Positions 17,205 to 25,834 of a DNA stretch of 52,637 nt are shown here, piece by piece. Within the stretch, counting starts at the first letter, position 1; each line of letters begins with the position of its first letter. The DNA comes from Schleiferilactobacillus perolens DSM 12744 (GTDB lineage Bacteria > Bacillota > Bacilli > Lactobacillales > Lactobacillaceae). The position numbers and the translations under genes were made by a program. Under the pieces are notes generated by a model. The model saw only the letters and a program-made list of their open reading frames with translations, made no database searches and had not been told where the DNA came from. Location: assembly GCF_001435585.1 (NCBI RefSeq), contig NZ_AZEC01000007.1:68122-120758 (forward strand), in the 5' to 3' direction.

Positions 17205-17438
17205 TATTTCGCTGGCAACATTGGTTGACTACTTAGCAACAGATATGGTGGTGAGAAACAAATAGTAAAGTACAGCAAGAACTTCGATTCTTTACTTGAA
17301 GAAATGAACAATTATTGGGGAGAAGACGGCCTAATTAAATTCGTCGAAAACTTACTCGGCCCCCCGGACCAACCACAAATACAATCGTCGAAGCCCAATC
17401 AATCGACCGACAAAGCCATGCACCAAAAACCAATTTGA
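17194..17438 (+). pseudogene. Frameshifted small gene coupled to the AAA remnant
   Basis: ATG 17194 overlaps the stop of the AAA remnant by 11 bases. The frame gives MEINISLATLVDYLATDMVV and stops at TAG 17263. Reading on in another frame gives IVKYSKNFDSLLEEMNNYWG and continues to TGA 17436-17438. One base lost in the AAACAAATAG run would explain both. The repaired product would be about 80 residues of unknown family. The overlap mirrors the ietA-ietS junction, but this product is too short to be a protease and may be a leftover start of one. Confidence 0.4.
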
Positions 17439-17484
17439 ACGGTTGCGGAATGTTATCCAATGATTGTCTGTCCAGGCCACAACA

Positions 17485-17533
17485 AAAAGGTGCTCAAGAA
17501 TGACTTGATTTGTCGTCATTCCTGAGCACTTTT
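17485..17533 (-). terminator. Terminator of gdpD
   Basis: AAAAGGTGCTCAAGAATGAC pairs imperfectly with GTCATTCCTGAGCACTTTT. Read on the minus strand it ends in a T-rich tail just downstream of the gdpD stop, and it may work in both directions. Confidence 0.8.
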
Positions 17534-17540
17534 CACTTTC

Positions 17541-18698
17541 TCAAACCTTCTCCACCGCCAACATCTCATGTACCTCCGCCGCCATAAATGTCAGCACATT
17601 ATCAACAGCACCATCCCGCGCTTCAAACATAAAGAACGGCGATTCAAAGTTGGCAATCAGATCCGGCCCCACGGCCAGCGCCGCGGTCCGCGTTGGCGTC
17701 TTCGTACTCGCCAAGATACCGTCACTCGCCTTCACCCACTGATTCCGGCCGAGTTGATACCACCGCACATTGCGCACGGTTATTTCCTTGGTTGCTCGCC
17801 AGCGGCTGTCTTTAGGCAGCTTGCGCAGTGCCCAGGCATTGCTGCCGGCGCCAGCATAGAGGGTCGCTGTGTCAGTGACGTGGAAAGCCATGTTCTTCAG
17901 TACGCGGGTGGCATCGGGATCTTTCTTGTAGCGGTAGCTCCAGTTTGTGATCACCCCATCGACACCCAGGGCATATTCATCGGGGGCTTCATTGCCGTTC
18001 TCGGATTCAAACGGCCACGGGTAAACTTCCTGGCCGGCGTCGTGGACATTGTTGACGGCGGCGCCGGAGAGTTGCGGCCACCATACGCCGTAACTGCTGG
18101 TCCAGCGGTGGGCGGCGATGTAGGCAGGGGTCAGCCAAGTGCCAGGGTGCAGGAGCAGCAATGTGCGGGCACCGGGTTGTAATTTTTTCATTTCCAGTAA
18201 TGAACCTTCAATGAACGATTCGTAGACGACTCGATTTTGCAGGCCAAGGCCGGCCACTAATTTAGCCAGTTCATGTTCCATCACCATTTTTCCATTGACT
18301 AACCGTGTTTCGATCATGAATTGAACTTGCGGTTGCGCGCGGTAGTGGAGCAAAACTTCCTGAAGCGACTTGAGGTTCTCGCCATTGCCGTAGGGCAGTT
18401 GGCGCAAAGTGGCCCAAGGGGTGTCGCTGATCACGTGCCGCTGGCCACTGAGCCGCGTCGTGGTGGGATCATGGCTGACGACCAAGACACCATCGCTGGA
18501 TTGTTCCAGGTCAATTTCGAGCATGGTTGCACCGTCTCGGATGGCGTTGTCGTAAGACCGGTAAGTATGTTCCACCGTATCGTAATGATGGCTGAAATAC
18601 TCTCCGCGGTGACCGATAATCATGAAGCCGCTGCTGAAAACAAATACCCCCGTCGCTGCCAGCAGCAGGACTCCTTTAATGAATGAGTGCTTAAACAT
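17541..18698 (-). CDS. Secreted/membrane glycerophosphodiester phosphodiesterase-like protein with SH3-type module
   Basis: A signal-anchor helix (residues about 5-25) precedes a GDPD domain: IGHRGEYF (catalytic HRG), MLEIDLEQSSDGVLVVSHDP (metal and catalytic E-D and H-D pairs), MIETRLVNG and a late GVDGVITNW. GDPD enzymes hydrolyse glycerophosphodiesters, including teichoic-acid-like polymers. After it comes one SH3-type wall module (about 280-330; LPKDSRWRATKE, YQLGRNQWVKASD) and an extra C-terminal 55 residues of unknown fold. Start 18698 (MFKHS) is chosen because GGGGGAGG lies nine bases upstream; the ATG at 18707 abuts that site. A diverged copy of its 3' end lies at 13889-13965. Confidence 0.85.
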   Translation of the reverse strand: MFKHSFIKGVLLLAATGVFVFSSGFMIIGHRGEYFSHHYDTVEHTYRSYDNAIRDGATMLEIDLEQSSDGVLVVSHDPTTTRLSGQRHVISDTPWATLRQLPYGNGENLKSLQEVLLHYRAQPQVQFMIETRLVNGKMVMEHELAKLVAGLGLQNRVVYESFIEGSLLEMKKLQPGARTLLLLHPGTWLTPAYIAAHRWTSSYGVWWPQLSGAAVNNVHDAGQEVYPWPFESENGNEAPDEYALGVDGVITNWSYRYKKDPDATRVLKNMAFHVTDTATLYAGAGSNAWALRKLPKDSRWRATKEITVRNVRWYQLGRNQWVKASDGILASTKTPTRTAALAVGPDLIANFESPFFMFEARDGAVDNVLTFMAAEVHEMLAVEKV

Positions 18699-18812
18699 AA
18701 TAAACATCCTCCCCCAGGATTATTACTTCCTTACAACCACATCCTAGCATCGGTCCTGGTGTACAGGAAATGTTTTGCCTTGGGGCAGGCTAACAGTTTT
18801 GTCACACACAAA

Positions 18813-18845
18813 TAGCCTGGCATACCAAGCGGTACACACAGGCTA
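18813..18845 (-). terminator. Weak hairpin downstream of the glucosaminidase gene
   Basis: TAGCCTG (18813-18819) pairs with CAGGCTA (18839-18845), with an inner stem TACC/GGTA. The following T content on the minus strand is modest. Confidence 0.45.
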
Positions 18846-18863
18846 AAGAAAAAAGACTAATTG

Positions 18864-20360
18864 TTATTCCAAATTGACGTAAAATCCGGGCACCCATTCA
18901 TTCGGGCTGACCTGATACAAATCGACGCCCCGAGTGTGTTTCTTCGCGGTGAAGCGCCAGCGCGAGCCATTGGGTAAAATACGTCCCGACGGCATCAGGT
19001 TTGTGCTGAGTACTGGCGCGCCGTTCTTGTTGTTGGCGCGGATGATGCCGCTGACCTTGCTGCTGGTTTCGCCACTATCCAAGCGGCCATCATAGTCATA
19101 GACCCACTGATTGGTTGCGACTTGATATACCGCTGTGCCGTTGGCTTGGAAAATCATCTTGTTGATCTTCCAGCGTGATCCGCGAGGCAGTTTGCGGTTG
19201 GTGCCAGAAATGGTAGCCCCATTGGCTGCGGTGACCGTGTAAATATCATTGGTCGGCGATTCAATGGGTGCCGCGGTATCTGTACCTGGCATTGAGAAGG
19301 TAATGTCACTGCTCTTAAGCCAGTTGTTGGTGCCGATTTCGTACATGGTTTCACCGTTGGCTAGCTTCGCAATCCGGGTGACCCGCCAGGCGCTGGCTGG
19401 TTTCAATGTCCGGCCAGTCGGCGTGCGGTTGGTGAGGTACGTATTGTAAATTGGCGCATTATCGGCAGTGTTAATATAAAGAACGGATGTGGTGTCATCG
19501 GGCTTGGTGATCGTTGTGGGATTCTGCAGCGATACATCCGCTGAGCTAACCCATTGATTCGTGGCCACTTGATAATAAACCATCTTATTTAATAGAACGG
19601 CCTGGCGTGGTGTGATCCAGCCGGAACCATAAGGCAGGGTAGCACCGGTGGCGGTGCTTTCGTCGCTATAGCCGTTATAAATTGGGGCACCACTCTGATT
19701 GGTCACGTAGATGGTTTGCCGTTGATTTTGCAATGTGGCATCGTATTGGGTTAAGTCCCACCGTTGAATGAGGCTGTTTAAGGAATCGCCATAAGTCGGT
19801 GACGTGGCGTATTTCCCAGTCAATGCCTTGGTGGCGTCTTGATAAGAGGTGGTGTTTTCCACCCAGGCACCACTGTAGTAGTTGGCATCCCAAGATACGC
19901 CGTACCGCAACTTTTGCCCATTATCATTGAACGAACTCAAATAATCGGGATACTTACGAAATTGCGCCATTACCGTGACGTATTTGCCTTGATCAGCATC
20001 CCATTCCTGGGTGGGCATTTCAACATATTGCCCGTTGTACGTGCCCTTGATACCGAACAGATTATTATTCGGCGGCAACGACAGAGTGGAAGTACCGTAC
20101 GCGCTTTCCAGGATTGCCTGGGCAATCATCACTGAGGTGTACAGATTGTACTCCGTGGCAATCGGGTGGGCGGCTGCGGCGGCCAGCGAGACAAAAGATT
20201 CTTGCTGGGGTGTGGCCACGGCATCCATGGCCTTGACGGCTTTGATCGTCGGATCACCGGTGGCTGCGTGGGCAGTGGTGGTGCTGAACACCGGCGCTGC
20301 GATTGTGAGGGCCAACACACTGGTGAGCGTAATCGCCCGCCATCGATTCTGATTTTTCAT
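18864..20360 (-). CDS. Secreted glucosaminidase (autolysin) with four SH3-type repeats
   Basis: A signal peptide (residues 1-32, ending TTAHA) precedes a GH73-type glucosaminidase domain (about 50-205: NLYTSVMIAQAILESAYGTS, NNNLFGIKGTYNGQ, FRKYPDYLSSFNDNG, TYGDSLNSLIQRWDLTQYD). The likely catalytic Glu is in AILESAYG. Four SlpA/DUF5776-like modules follow, each with a G-[RK]-x-L start, GS-x-W centre and YQVATNQW-type end. It should cleave peptidoglycan glycan strands at the cell surface. The ribosome site GGAGGAAATT precedes the start. Confidence 0.9.
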   Translation of the reverse strand: MKNQNRWRAITLTSVLALTIAAPVFSTTTAHAATGDPTIKAVKAMDAVATPQQESFVSLAAAAAHPIATEYNLYTSVMIAQAILESAYGTSTLSLPPNNNLFGIKGTYNGQYVEMPTQEWDADQGKYVTVMAQFRKYPDYLSSFNDNGQKLRYGVSWDANYYSGAWVENTTSYQDATKALTGKYATSPTYGDSLNSLIQRWDLTQYDATLQNQRQTIYVTNQSGAPIYNGYSDESTATGATLPYGSGWITPRQAVLLNKMVYYQVATNQWVSSADVSLQNPTTITKPDDTTSVLYINTADNAPIYNTYLTNRTPTGRTLKPASAWRVTRIAKLANGETMYEIGTNNWLKSSDITFSMPGTDTAAPIESPTNDIYTVTAANGATISGTNRKLPRGSRWKINKMIFQANGTAVYQVATNQWVYDYDGRLDSGETSSKVSGIIRANNKNGAPVLSTNLMPSGRILPNGSRWRFTAKKHTRGVDLYQVSPNEWVPGFYVNLE

Positions 20361-20489
20361 TTCTTCAATTTCCTCCTAACATTCCCTAGAACATACATGA
20401 ATAGCGTAACAAAGTGGCGGGGTGGGAGCAACGCGTAACCCTTGGTGTCACACAATTGTTAACTAGCGACTGATTAGGGAAGAAAACGC

Positions 20490-20518
20490 TTGTCCCACCT
20501 GGCAATGTTCGCTATGAT
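20490..20518 (+). promoter_or_regulatory. Promoter of the 77-residue gene
   Basis: TTGTCC (20490-20495) and TATGAT (20513-20518) are 17 bases apart, 31 bases before the ATG at 20550. Confidence 0.65.
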
Positions 20519-20549
20519 TGGAAGTATTAATTGGGGAAAGCGAGCGAGA

Positions 20550-20783
20550 ATGATGGCACTGGTGCAGTTAGAAAATACGGATAATCACGAATTACAAATG
20601 ATTGATCAGGTGACTCGGGTCACCTATTATTTAGCGGACGACACTGACCTGCCGTTTATCGGTCATGCCATGGCCGAACTGCCTGGTGCCGCGCCCAAGA
20701 CCTATGCGACCCTGATCGTCGGAACGCCATGGGCAGATCACCGCTTCAGCGGGGACTGGAATGTGAGCACGGTCAATCTTTAA
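20550..20783 (+). CDS. Small hypothetical protein (77 residues)
   Basis: The product (MMALVQLENTDNHELQMIDQ...) is soluble, acidic and of unknown family. The frame opens earlier at 20490, but that region is the promoter, so ATG 20550 (or the next ATG, 20553) is preferred; the ribosome site GGGGAAAG is weak. It has its own promoter and a strong terminator, which supports a real single-gene unit. No link to the neighbouring hydrolases can be shown. Confidence 0.6.
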   Translation: MMALVQLENTDNHELQMIDQVTRVTYYLADDTDLPFIGHAMAELPGAAPKTYATLIVGTPWADHRFSGDWNVSTVNL

Positions 20784-20808
20784 TTAACCTGAACAATTTT
20801 AAAACTGC

Positions 20809-20842
20809 GGCATGGTGCGGGTTTATTGCACCATGCCTTTTT
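20809..20842 (+). terminator. Terminator after the 77-residue gene
   Basis: GGCATGGTGC (20809-20818) pairs perfectly with GCACCATGCC (20828-20837) and is followed by TTTTT. Confidence 0.9.
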
Positions 20843-20966
20843 GAAAGCGTCAGAAAAGTTGATATCACAGCGTTTCTCAAAATTATGGGGACCGTGAAAT
20901 CAACCAGCCTCTGGTATTCTCAAATCACTCAAGCGCTTGGGAATATTCGAATGAGGTGGATGGCAC

Positions 20967-21503
20967 ATGACGAACGAAGAACGATGGCAGTTGGGATTCA
21001 AACATGCGGGGGTAGAAAGTCGCCTGATCCACGGCGCGATTAAACGGGTAGGGCGGGAATTTGGTATTTTCGATCACGATGATTTGGTGCAGGAAGCCAA
21101 GATTGTCTTTGCGACGGACTACGTGAATACGCGGCCAACGACACCGGCCGAGTGGGAACAATTTCGTCCCCGGGTCTTTCAACACATTATTTGGGCTTTG
21201 CGGGATTTACAGCGGCGAGAGAAATGGCGGGCGGATCGGTGGGTTGATGAGGCGTCACTGGTCAATGCGCCGATCGCAGTGAGTGGGATCGGCCGCGCAC
21301 TGCGCCAGGAGGCTTTACGGCTATGTCAAACAGAGCGAGAACGGCTCATTGTGCTCCGGCACTGGTTTGCCGATGAAAGTTTGGCTGTTTTGGCCCGCCG
21401 CACCGGGTATGCCGAACGGACGCTGCGTTTGACCCGCCAGCGATTGCAGCAGCGGATTGTGAAAAGTGCGCAAGATATCAATTCCATTACAGGGGAGCGC
21501 TAA
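20967..21503 (+). CDS. Sigma-70 family sigma factor (ComX/SigH-like)
   Basis: The 178-residue protein has a region-2 core (DHDDLVQEAKIVFATDYVNT, then FQHIIWALRDLQRRE) and a region-4 helix-turn-helix (SLAVLARRTGYAERTLRLTR). This size and layout fit ECF or ComX-type alternative sigma factors; in lactobacilli ComX/SigH-like factors can control competence genes. No anti-sigma gene is adjacent. It stands 74 bases before a secreted amidase gene, but the gap contains a separate ribosome site and co-transcription is unproven. The start has no strong GGAGG site (GAGGTGG at 20953). Confidence 0.75.
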   Translation: MTNEERWQLGFKHAGVESRLIHGAIKRVGREFGIFDHDDLVQEAKIVFATDYVNTRPTTPAEWEQFRPRVFQHIIWALRDLQRREKWRADRWVDEASLVNAPIAVSGIGRALRQEALRLCQTERERLIVLRHWFADESLAVLARRTGYAERTLRLTRQRLQQRIVKSAQDINSITGER

Positions 21504-21577
21504 CCGTTGTGAGTGTTTCCAGAAATTGATAAACTATTAATGCAGTACCTTGAAGGAAAATCGGAGGAAATCAGCAT

Positions 21578-23482
21578 ATGAAAAGAAGGAAGACGACTTA
21601 TTCACTGGTTTGCGCCATGGCACTGAGTTTGGCCGCGGCACCAATCATTAGTTCAGTGACACACCAAGCTTTCGGCAATCATTATTCGACCACTCAAGTG
21701 CACGCCGCTACGAACGTTAACGATTATATTGCCAACCAGAACTTTGGCAATCCGGCAATCACCACGTATGCCAGCACCTTTACCCAGGACTTTGCCTATC
21801 GCAATGGCGTGGGCCAGCCTGAGGGAATTGTGATTCACGAAACCGCCAACCCGAATTCAACGATCGATAACGAGATCGCCTACATGCAGCGGGAATGGTC
21901 CAATATTTATGCGTATGTCCATGCCTTTGTGGACCATTCACGGGTCATCAATATTCATCCCACGGATTATGGGGTTTGGGGCGCCGGTCCAGCGGCCAAT
22001 TCGCGGTTTATTCAAATTGAGTTGGTCCGGGAACACAGCCTGGATGATTTTGCCCGGTCGGTGAATAACGATGCACACTATGTGGCCTATCTGCTCCGTC
22101 AGTATAATTTACCGTGCACCTTGGCGGATAATACCGGCAGCGGCACGATTTGGTCGCATAATGCGGTCTCCAATTACCTCGGCGGCACGGATCACACCGA
22201 TCCGGTGGGTTACTTTGCCCAATGGGGTTACGATATGAACCAGTTTTACCAGTTGGTTCAAAAGAAGTACAACGAACTGGGCGGCGGTTCTAGTGAGGTG
22301 CTGGATACAGTTGTCAGTTCCCAGGGCGAGAATTCTTATGGTCAAGTGAATGGCAATAATATTAATGGGACTTATGTCCTCACCAGCCAAGGTTTCAAGT
22401 ATATTAAGATGAGTTCGGCTTATGATGGCCAGGTCTTCCGTATTAGCCAAAGTGCAGTCACGAACAAGGGCGTGACCATGTACGAGATGGCGGATGAGAA
22501 TAAGAAGGGCTTGTTCTGGGTCATCGCCAGTCAGGTGGACGTATTAGGTGATTGGCATGCGGTACCTGGCGCGACTCAAAGTTCAGCTAACGGCGTCTTC
22601 ACCGTCACCACAAATGGTCGCGGGGCGGCGGTACTGACAGCGCCAGGCGGCTTGAATTGGCAAGCCCGCTTCTTGGGGACCGGCAGCAGCTGGAAGGTGA
22701 ATGCCAAAGCGGTCACGAGTGATGGCCAAACCTACTATCAAGTAGGAACGAACAATTGGGTGGCAGCGACCGCCGGCAGCTTCAAAGATAATGGCACGCC
22801 GGCGCCTGCCGAAAAACCGACAACCAGTGCATTATCCGGCGTTGTGCGAATCACCAACGGTAACGGCACGACCATCTATACGCAACCCAAGGGTTCAGCC
22901 ACTGCCCGCAAGTTAGGGGCCGGGTCGGCTTGGAAGGTATTTGAGCAGGCCGTGTTCAAGAGTGGCGAGACGTGGTACCGGGTATCACCGGCGGAGTGGA
23001 TCTTAGCCAGTGATGCGCAACTGCAGGACAATAACGATAATAATAGTCAGCCCAGTGCAGATACGGTCTATCAAAACGTTAATACGGTGGCAACGGTCAC
23101 CGCTGGCGGCGGCACGACGTTGAAGCGGGCACCGGGGACAGGCAATGATGCTGGCCGGTTGAATGGCAGCAGTCGGTGGAAGGTCAATCAAGTGGCTATC
23201 CTGCCCAGTGGACAAGTTTGGTACCTGGTGGGCACCAACCAGTGGCTCAATGGTCAAGACGCCACGTTGAGCGCGGGCGCCATCTTTAACTTAGGCGGCG
23301 TGGCCACGGTGGGCGGCAGCAGCGCAGCACTCACAAATGATGCGGGACAAGCCACAGGGAATACGTTGGCCGCTGGCTCTCGGTGGAAAGTGACCGGGTT
23401 ACGAACCCAAAATGGTCAAGCCTATTATCGGGTGGCCACCAATACCTGGTTACCGGCCACCAGTAGTTCTTTAGCGCAATAA
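21578..23482 (+). CDS. Secreted N-acetylmuramoyl-L-alanine amidase with SH3-type repeats
   Basis: A signal peptide (1-about 43, ending VHA) is followed by an Amidase_2 domain (about 60-235). Zinc-ligand motifs include VIHETANPNS, YVHAFVDHSRVINIHP and GGTDHTDPVGYF, and IWSHNAVSNYLGG is family-typical. It cleaves the bond between MurNAc and the stem peptide. The C-terminal 390 residues hold five SlpA/DUF5776-like wall-binding modules (each ending in YQVGTNNW, YRVSPAEW, YLVGTNQW or YRVATNTW). The ribosome site is GGAGG. It is a close paralogue of the next gene, with a longer binding region. Confidence 0.9.
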   Translation: MKRRKTTYSLVCAMALSLAAAPIISSVTHQAFGNHYSTTQVHAATNVNDYIANQNFGNPAITTYASTFTQDFAYRNGVGQPEGIVIHETANPNSTIDNEIAYMQREWSNIYAYVHAFVDHSRVINIHPTDYGVWGAGPAANSRFIQIELVREHSLDDFARSVNNDAHYVAYLLRQYNLPCTLADNTGSGTIWSHNAVSNYLGGTDHTDPVGYFAQWGYDMNQFYQLVQKKYNELGGGSSEVLDTVVSSQGENSYGQVNGNNINGTYVLTSQGFKYIKMSSAYDGQVFRISQSAVTNKGVTMYEMADENKKGLFWVIASQVDVLGDWHAVPGATQSSANGVFTVTTNGRGAAVLTAPGGLNWQARFLGTGSSWKVNAKAVTSDGQTYYQVGTNNWVAATAGSFKDNGTPAPAEKPTTSALSGVVRITNGNGTTIYTQPKGSATARKLGAGSAWKVFEQAVFKSGETWYRVSPAEWILASDAQLQDNNDNNSQPSADTVYQNVNTVATVTAGGGTTLKRAPGTGNDAGRLNGSSRWKVNQVAILPSGQVWYLVGTNQWLNGQDATLSAGAIFNLGGVATVGGSSAALTNDAGQATGNTLAAGSRWKVTGLRTQNGQAYYRVATNTWLPATSSSLAQ

Positions 23483-23502
23483 CATCCGTTGTGACAAAAA
23501 GG

Positions 23503-23535
23503 GCATCATCGCAAATTTGCGGTGATGCTTTTTTT
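23503..23535 (+). terminator. Terminator after the first amidase gene
   Basis: A 26-base near-perfect palindrome, GCATCATCGCAAA/TTTGCGGTGATGC, is followed by seven T residues. Confidence 0.9.
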
Positions 23536-23592
23536 CGTGGTGTCGGTGGATGGTGCTAAGATTGAAGTGAACGAATCGGGGAGGAATGGATT

Positions 23593-24735
23593 TTGAAAAA
23601 ACGATATCTTGTCACCAGTTTACTCTGTGCAGCGGTATTAGGCGGCACCACGGTGATCGGCTCAGCCGGTCAATGGCAACAGCCCATCTTGGCTGCCGAA
23701 CAGGCCGGCACAGTGGATAATCAGTACATTAACGCCCAGCATTTTGCCAATCCGCCGATCAAGACGGTACCCACTACATTCACGCATTGGAATGCCTATC
23801 GTCATGGGGTGGGGAAGCCAGAAGGCATTGTCATTCATGAAACCGCAGATCCGGGAGTGACCTTAGATCAAGAGGTCACCCGCATGCAAACGCAATGGCA
23901 AAAACGGCAGGCCTATGTTCATGCTTTTGTGGATCACAGCGAGGTGGTTAATATTCATCCCACCGATTACGCTGTCTGGGGTGCGGGTTACTATGCCAAT
24001 CAGCGGTTTATCCACATTGAATTAGTGGAAGAAAACAATGCCTACGATTTTGCCGAGTCCGTCAACAATGATGCGTATTATGTGGCGACATTGCTTAAGA
24101 AATACAATCTGCCGGCTGTTTTGGCAGATCATGATGGGCAGGGCACCATTTGGTCCCATCATGCCGTGTCCCAGTGGTTAGGTGATACGGATCACACAGA
24201 TCCCACTGGTTATTTTCAGTCTTGGGGATACAGCATGGATGATTTCTTTGCATTAGTTCAACAGAAACTAGCCGAGTTAAATCACCTCAGCGGGGTCGTC
24301 CAAGTGAAAAATAGTAATGGGGTGCCGCTGTGGAATGGTTACGGCGCTGCTAAGACTGCCACAGGTCGCACTTTAAGCAATAATTCTCGGTGGAAAGTGA
24401 CCGCCCAAACCGTTGTGGATGGTGCGTATTGGTATCAAGTTGGGGCCAATCAGTGGATCGAAGCCACCGATACGAACTGGCCCAATGGCTACGGTAATCC
24501 AGCCAGTACGAACACGGTGGTCAAAGTACAGTATAAGAATGGCGCCAGCATTGCGCTTTGGAACGGTTATGGCGATGACCAACAGTTTAGTGGCCGGTAT
24601 TTGAAAAACGGCAGTGCCTGGCGAGTGACGAAGCAAGCCTTCGCGAATGGTGAATATTGGTATCAAGTCGCCACCAACCAATGGATCGAAGGCCGCTATA
24701 CCAACTATGTTGATGGCTTAGCTGCTCTTAAGTAA
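23593..24735 (+). CDS. Secreted N-acetylmuramoyl-L-alanine amidase, shorter paralogue
   Basis: A signal peptide (1-about 35, ending ILAAE) leads into an Amidase_2 domain very similar to that of the preceding gene (VIHETADPG, YVHAFVDHSEVVNIHPTDYA, IWSHHAVSQWLGDTDHTDP). Only two SlpA/DUF5776-like modules follow (residues about 238-375), compared with five in the neighbour. The start is TTG 23593, with GGGGAGG upstream; an ATG at 23586 is out of frame. The tandem pair is most simply explained by gene duplication followed by loss or gain of binding modules. Confidence 0.9.
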   Translation: MKKRYLVTSLLCAAVLGGTTVIGSAGQWQQPILAAEQAGTVDNQYINAQHFANPPIKTVPTTFTHWNAYRHGVGKPEGIVIHETADPGVTLDQEVTRMQTQWQKRQAYVHAFVDHSEVVNIHPTDYAVWGAGYYANQRFIHIELVEENNAYDFAESVNNDAYYVATLLKKYNLPAVLADHDGQGTIWSHHAVSQWLGDTDHTDPTGYFQSWGYSMDDFFALVQQKLAELNHLSGVVQVKNSNGVPLWNGYGAAKTATGRTLSNNSRWKVTAQTVVDGAYWYQVGANQWIEATDTNWPNGYGNPASTNTVVKVQYKNGASIALWNGYGDDQQFSGRYLKNGSAWRVTKQAFANGEYWYQVATNQWIEGRYTNYVDGLAALK

Positions 24736-24744
24736 AAATTCGGT

Positions 24745-24793
24745 GCACACAAAAAACCCAAGCCGCCAATACCCGGCTTGGGTTTTTGTGTGC
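24745..24793. terminator. Bidirectional terminator between convergent amidase and NlpC/P60 genes
   Basis: The stem CACACAAAAA-CCCAAGCCG pairs with CGGCTTGGG-TTTTTGTGTG, with T-runs on both strands, between convergent genes. Confidence 0.9.
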
Positions 24794-24825
24794 GACATAA
24801 TATCTTGAATGATCGTTGACGGAAA

Positions 24826-25605
24826 TTACAGTACGCGGACACCAAAGCTGGGCCGGAAGTAACTGGAAATCGAAGCGATTGTCACGCTTTGGCCAGGTTG
24901 GGGAGCGTGAATGTATTGATTGTTACCAATGTACAGGCCAACGTGGTAAGTAGAACCACGGCTGCCCCAGAAAATCAGGTCGCCTGCTTGCAAATTATTA
25001 ATGGAAACTTGTGTACCAGCAGATTCCTGCGGTACTGTCCAGCCGCCGATATTCTTACCAGCAGCATTCGCAAAAACGTAGTACATCAGACCGGAGCAAT
25101 CGAAGGAAGAAGGTCCCTTGCCGCCCCATACATAAGGTTTGCCGATTTGTTGCTTAGCCAGATTGATCACGTTTTGGACGGTGCTGTTTTGACTAGCCGA
25201 ATTGTTGGCTTGGTTTTGAGCAGCTTGTTGTTGGGCAGCAGCGGCAGCATCTGCTGCTTGTTGCGCCTTAACCAAGGCACTATATTCGCTATCTGTCATC
25301 ATGTCAGAAGCCTTAGCCCAGCAATTGGTCCCTAATTGGTACCAGACATTGCCGTTTGCATCTTTAGTCGTCGCAGTAATCTTCCAACGGGTATTAGCAG
25401 ATAATGTCTGTTTGTAGTTGGGTGCCAGTGTCGGTGCGTAGTAAGTGAATGTATCAGTATCACCAGTTGTAGCAACGTTGCCAGCACTGAGGACAGTAGC
25501 GGCTTGGACTGTTTGCGGTTGAGTACCATTAATTTGAGATGTGACTGCGACGCCACCGATTGCGAGCATGGATGATGCGAGTAAAGTAACGATTGACTTC
25601 TTCAT
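24826..25605 (-). CDS. Secreted NlpC/P60 endopeptidase with N-terminal SH3-type module
   Basis: A signal peptide (1-36, ending TVQAA) is followed by one SlpA/DUF5776-like module (about 50-102; YQLGTNCWAKASDM), an Ala/Gln-rich linker (112-142) and an NlpC/P60 domain (146-259). Catalytic Cys is in FDCSGLMYYVF, His in YHVGLYIGNN and the third polar residue in YIHAPQPG. It should cut stem-peptide bonds of peptidoglycan. GGAGGTCGC precedes the start. The 5' leader is long and AT-rich with no obvious riboswitch. Confidence 0.9.
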   Translation of the reverse strand: MKKSIVTLLASSMLAIGGVAVTSQINGTQPQTVQAATVLSAGNVATTGDTDTFTYYAPTLAPNYKQTLSANTRWKITATTKDANGNVWYQLGTNCWAKASDMMTDSEYSALVKAQQAADAAAAAQQQAAQNQANNSASQNSTVQNVINLAKQQIGKPYVWGGKGPSSFDCSGLMYYVFANAAGKNIGGWTVPQESAGTQVSINNLQAGDLIFWGSRGSTYHVGLYIGNNQYIHAPQPGQSVTIASISSYFRPSFGVRVL

Positions 25606-25762
25606 GTAAATAGCGACCTCCGAGAATGATTTTTGATTTCTTAAGAACTTATTAACTTAACAACATTGTCCATACTAACGGACGGGTATTGCAGTCGTGT
25701 TACAGAGCCACCATGAGAAGGTTACAAAAATGTCACTTCTTCGCTGAAAAAAAGCCACAAAA

Positions 25763-25801
25763 AAAGCGGTATTTGCTTAGGAAAATCGCAGATATCGCTT
25801 T
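25763..25801 (-). terminator. Terminator after the LPQTG surface-protein gene
   Basis: On the minus strand AAAGCGATATCTGC pairs with GCAAATACCGCTTT (two wobbles) and is followed by a T-rich tract. Confidence 0.8.
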
Positions 25802-25834
25802 CTTTAACTGCATTAGATAATTGGTATGGACCGC

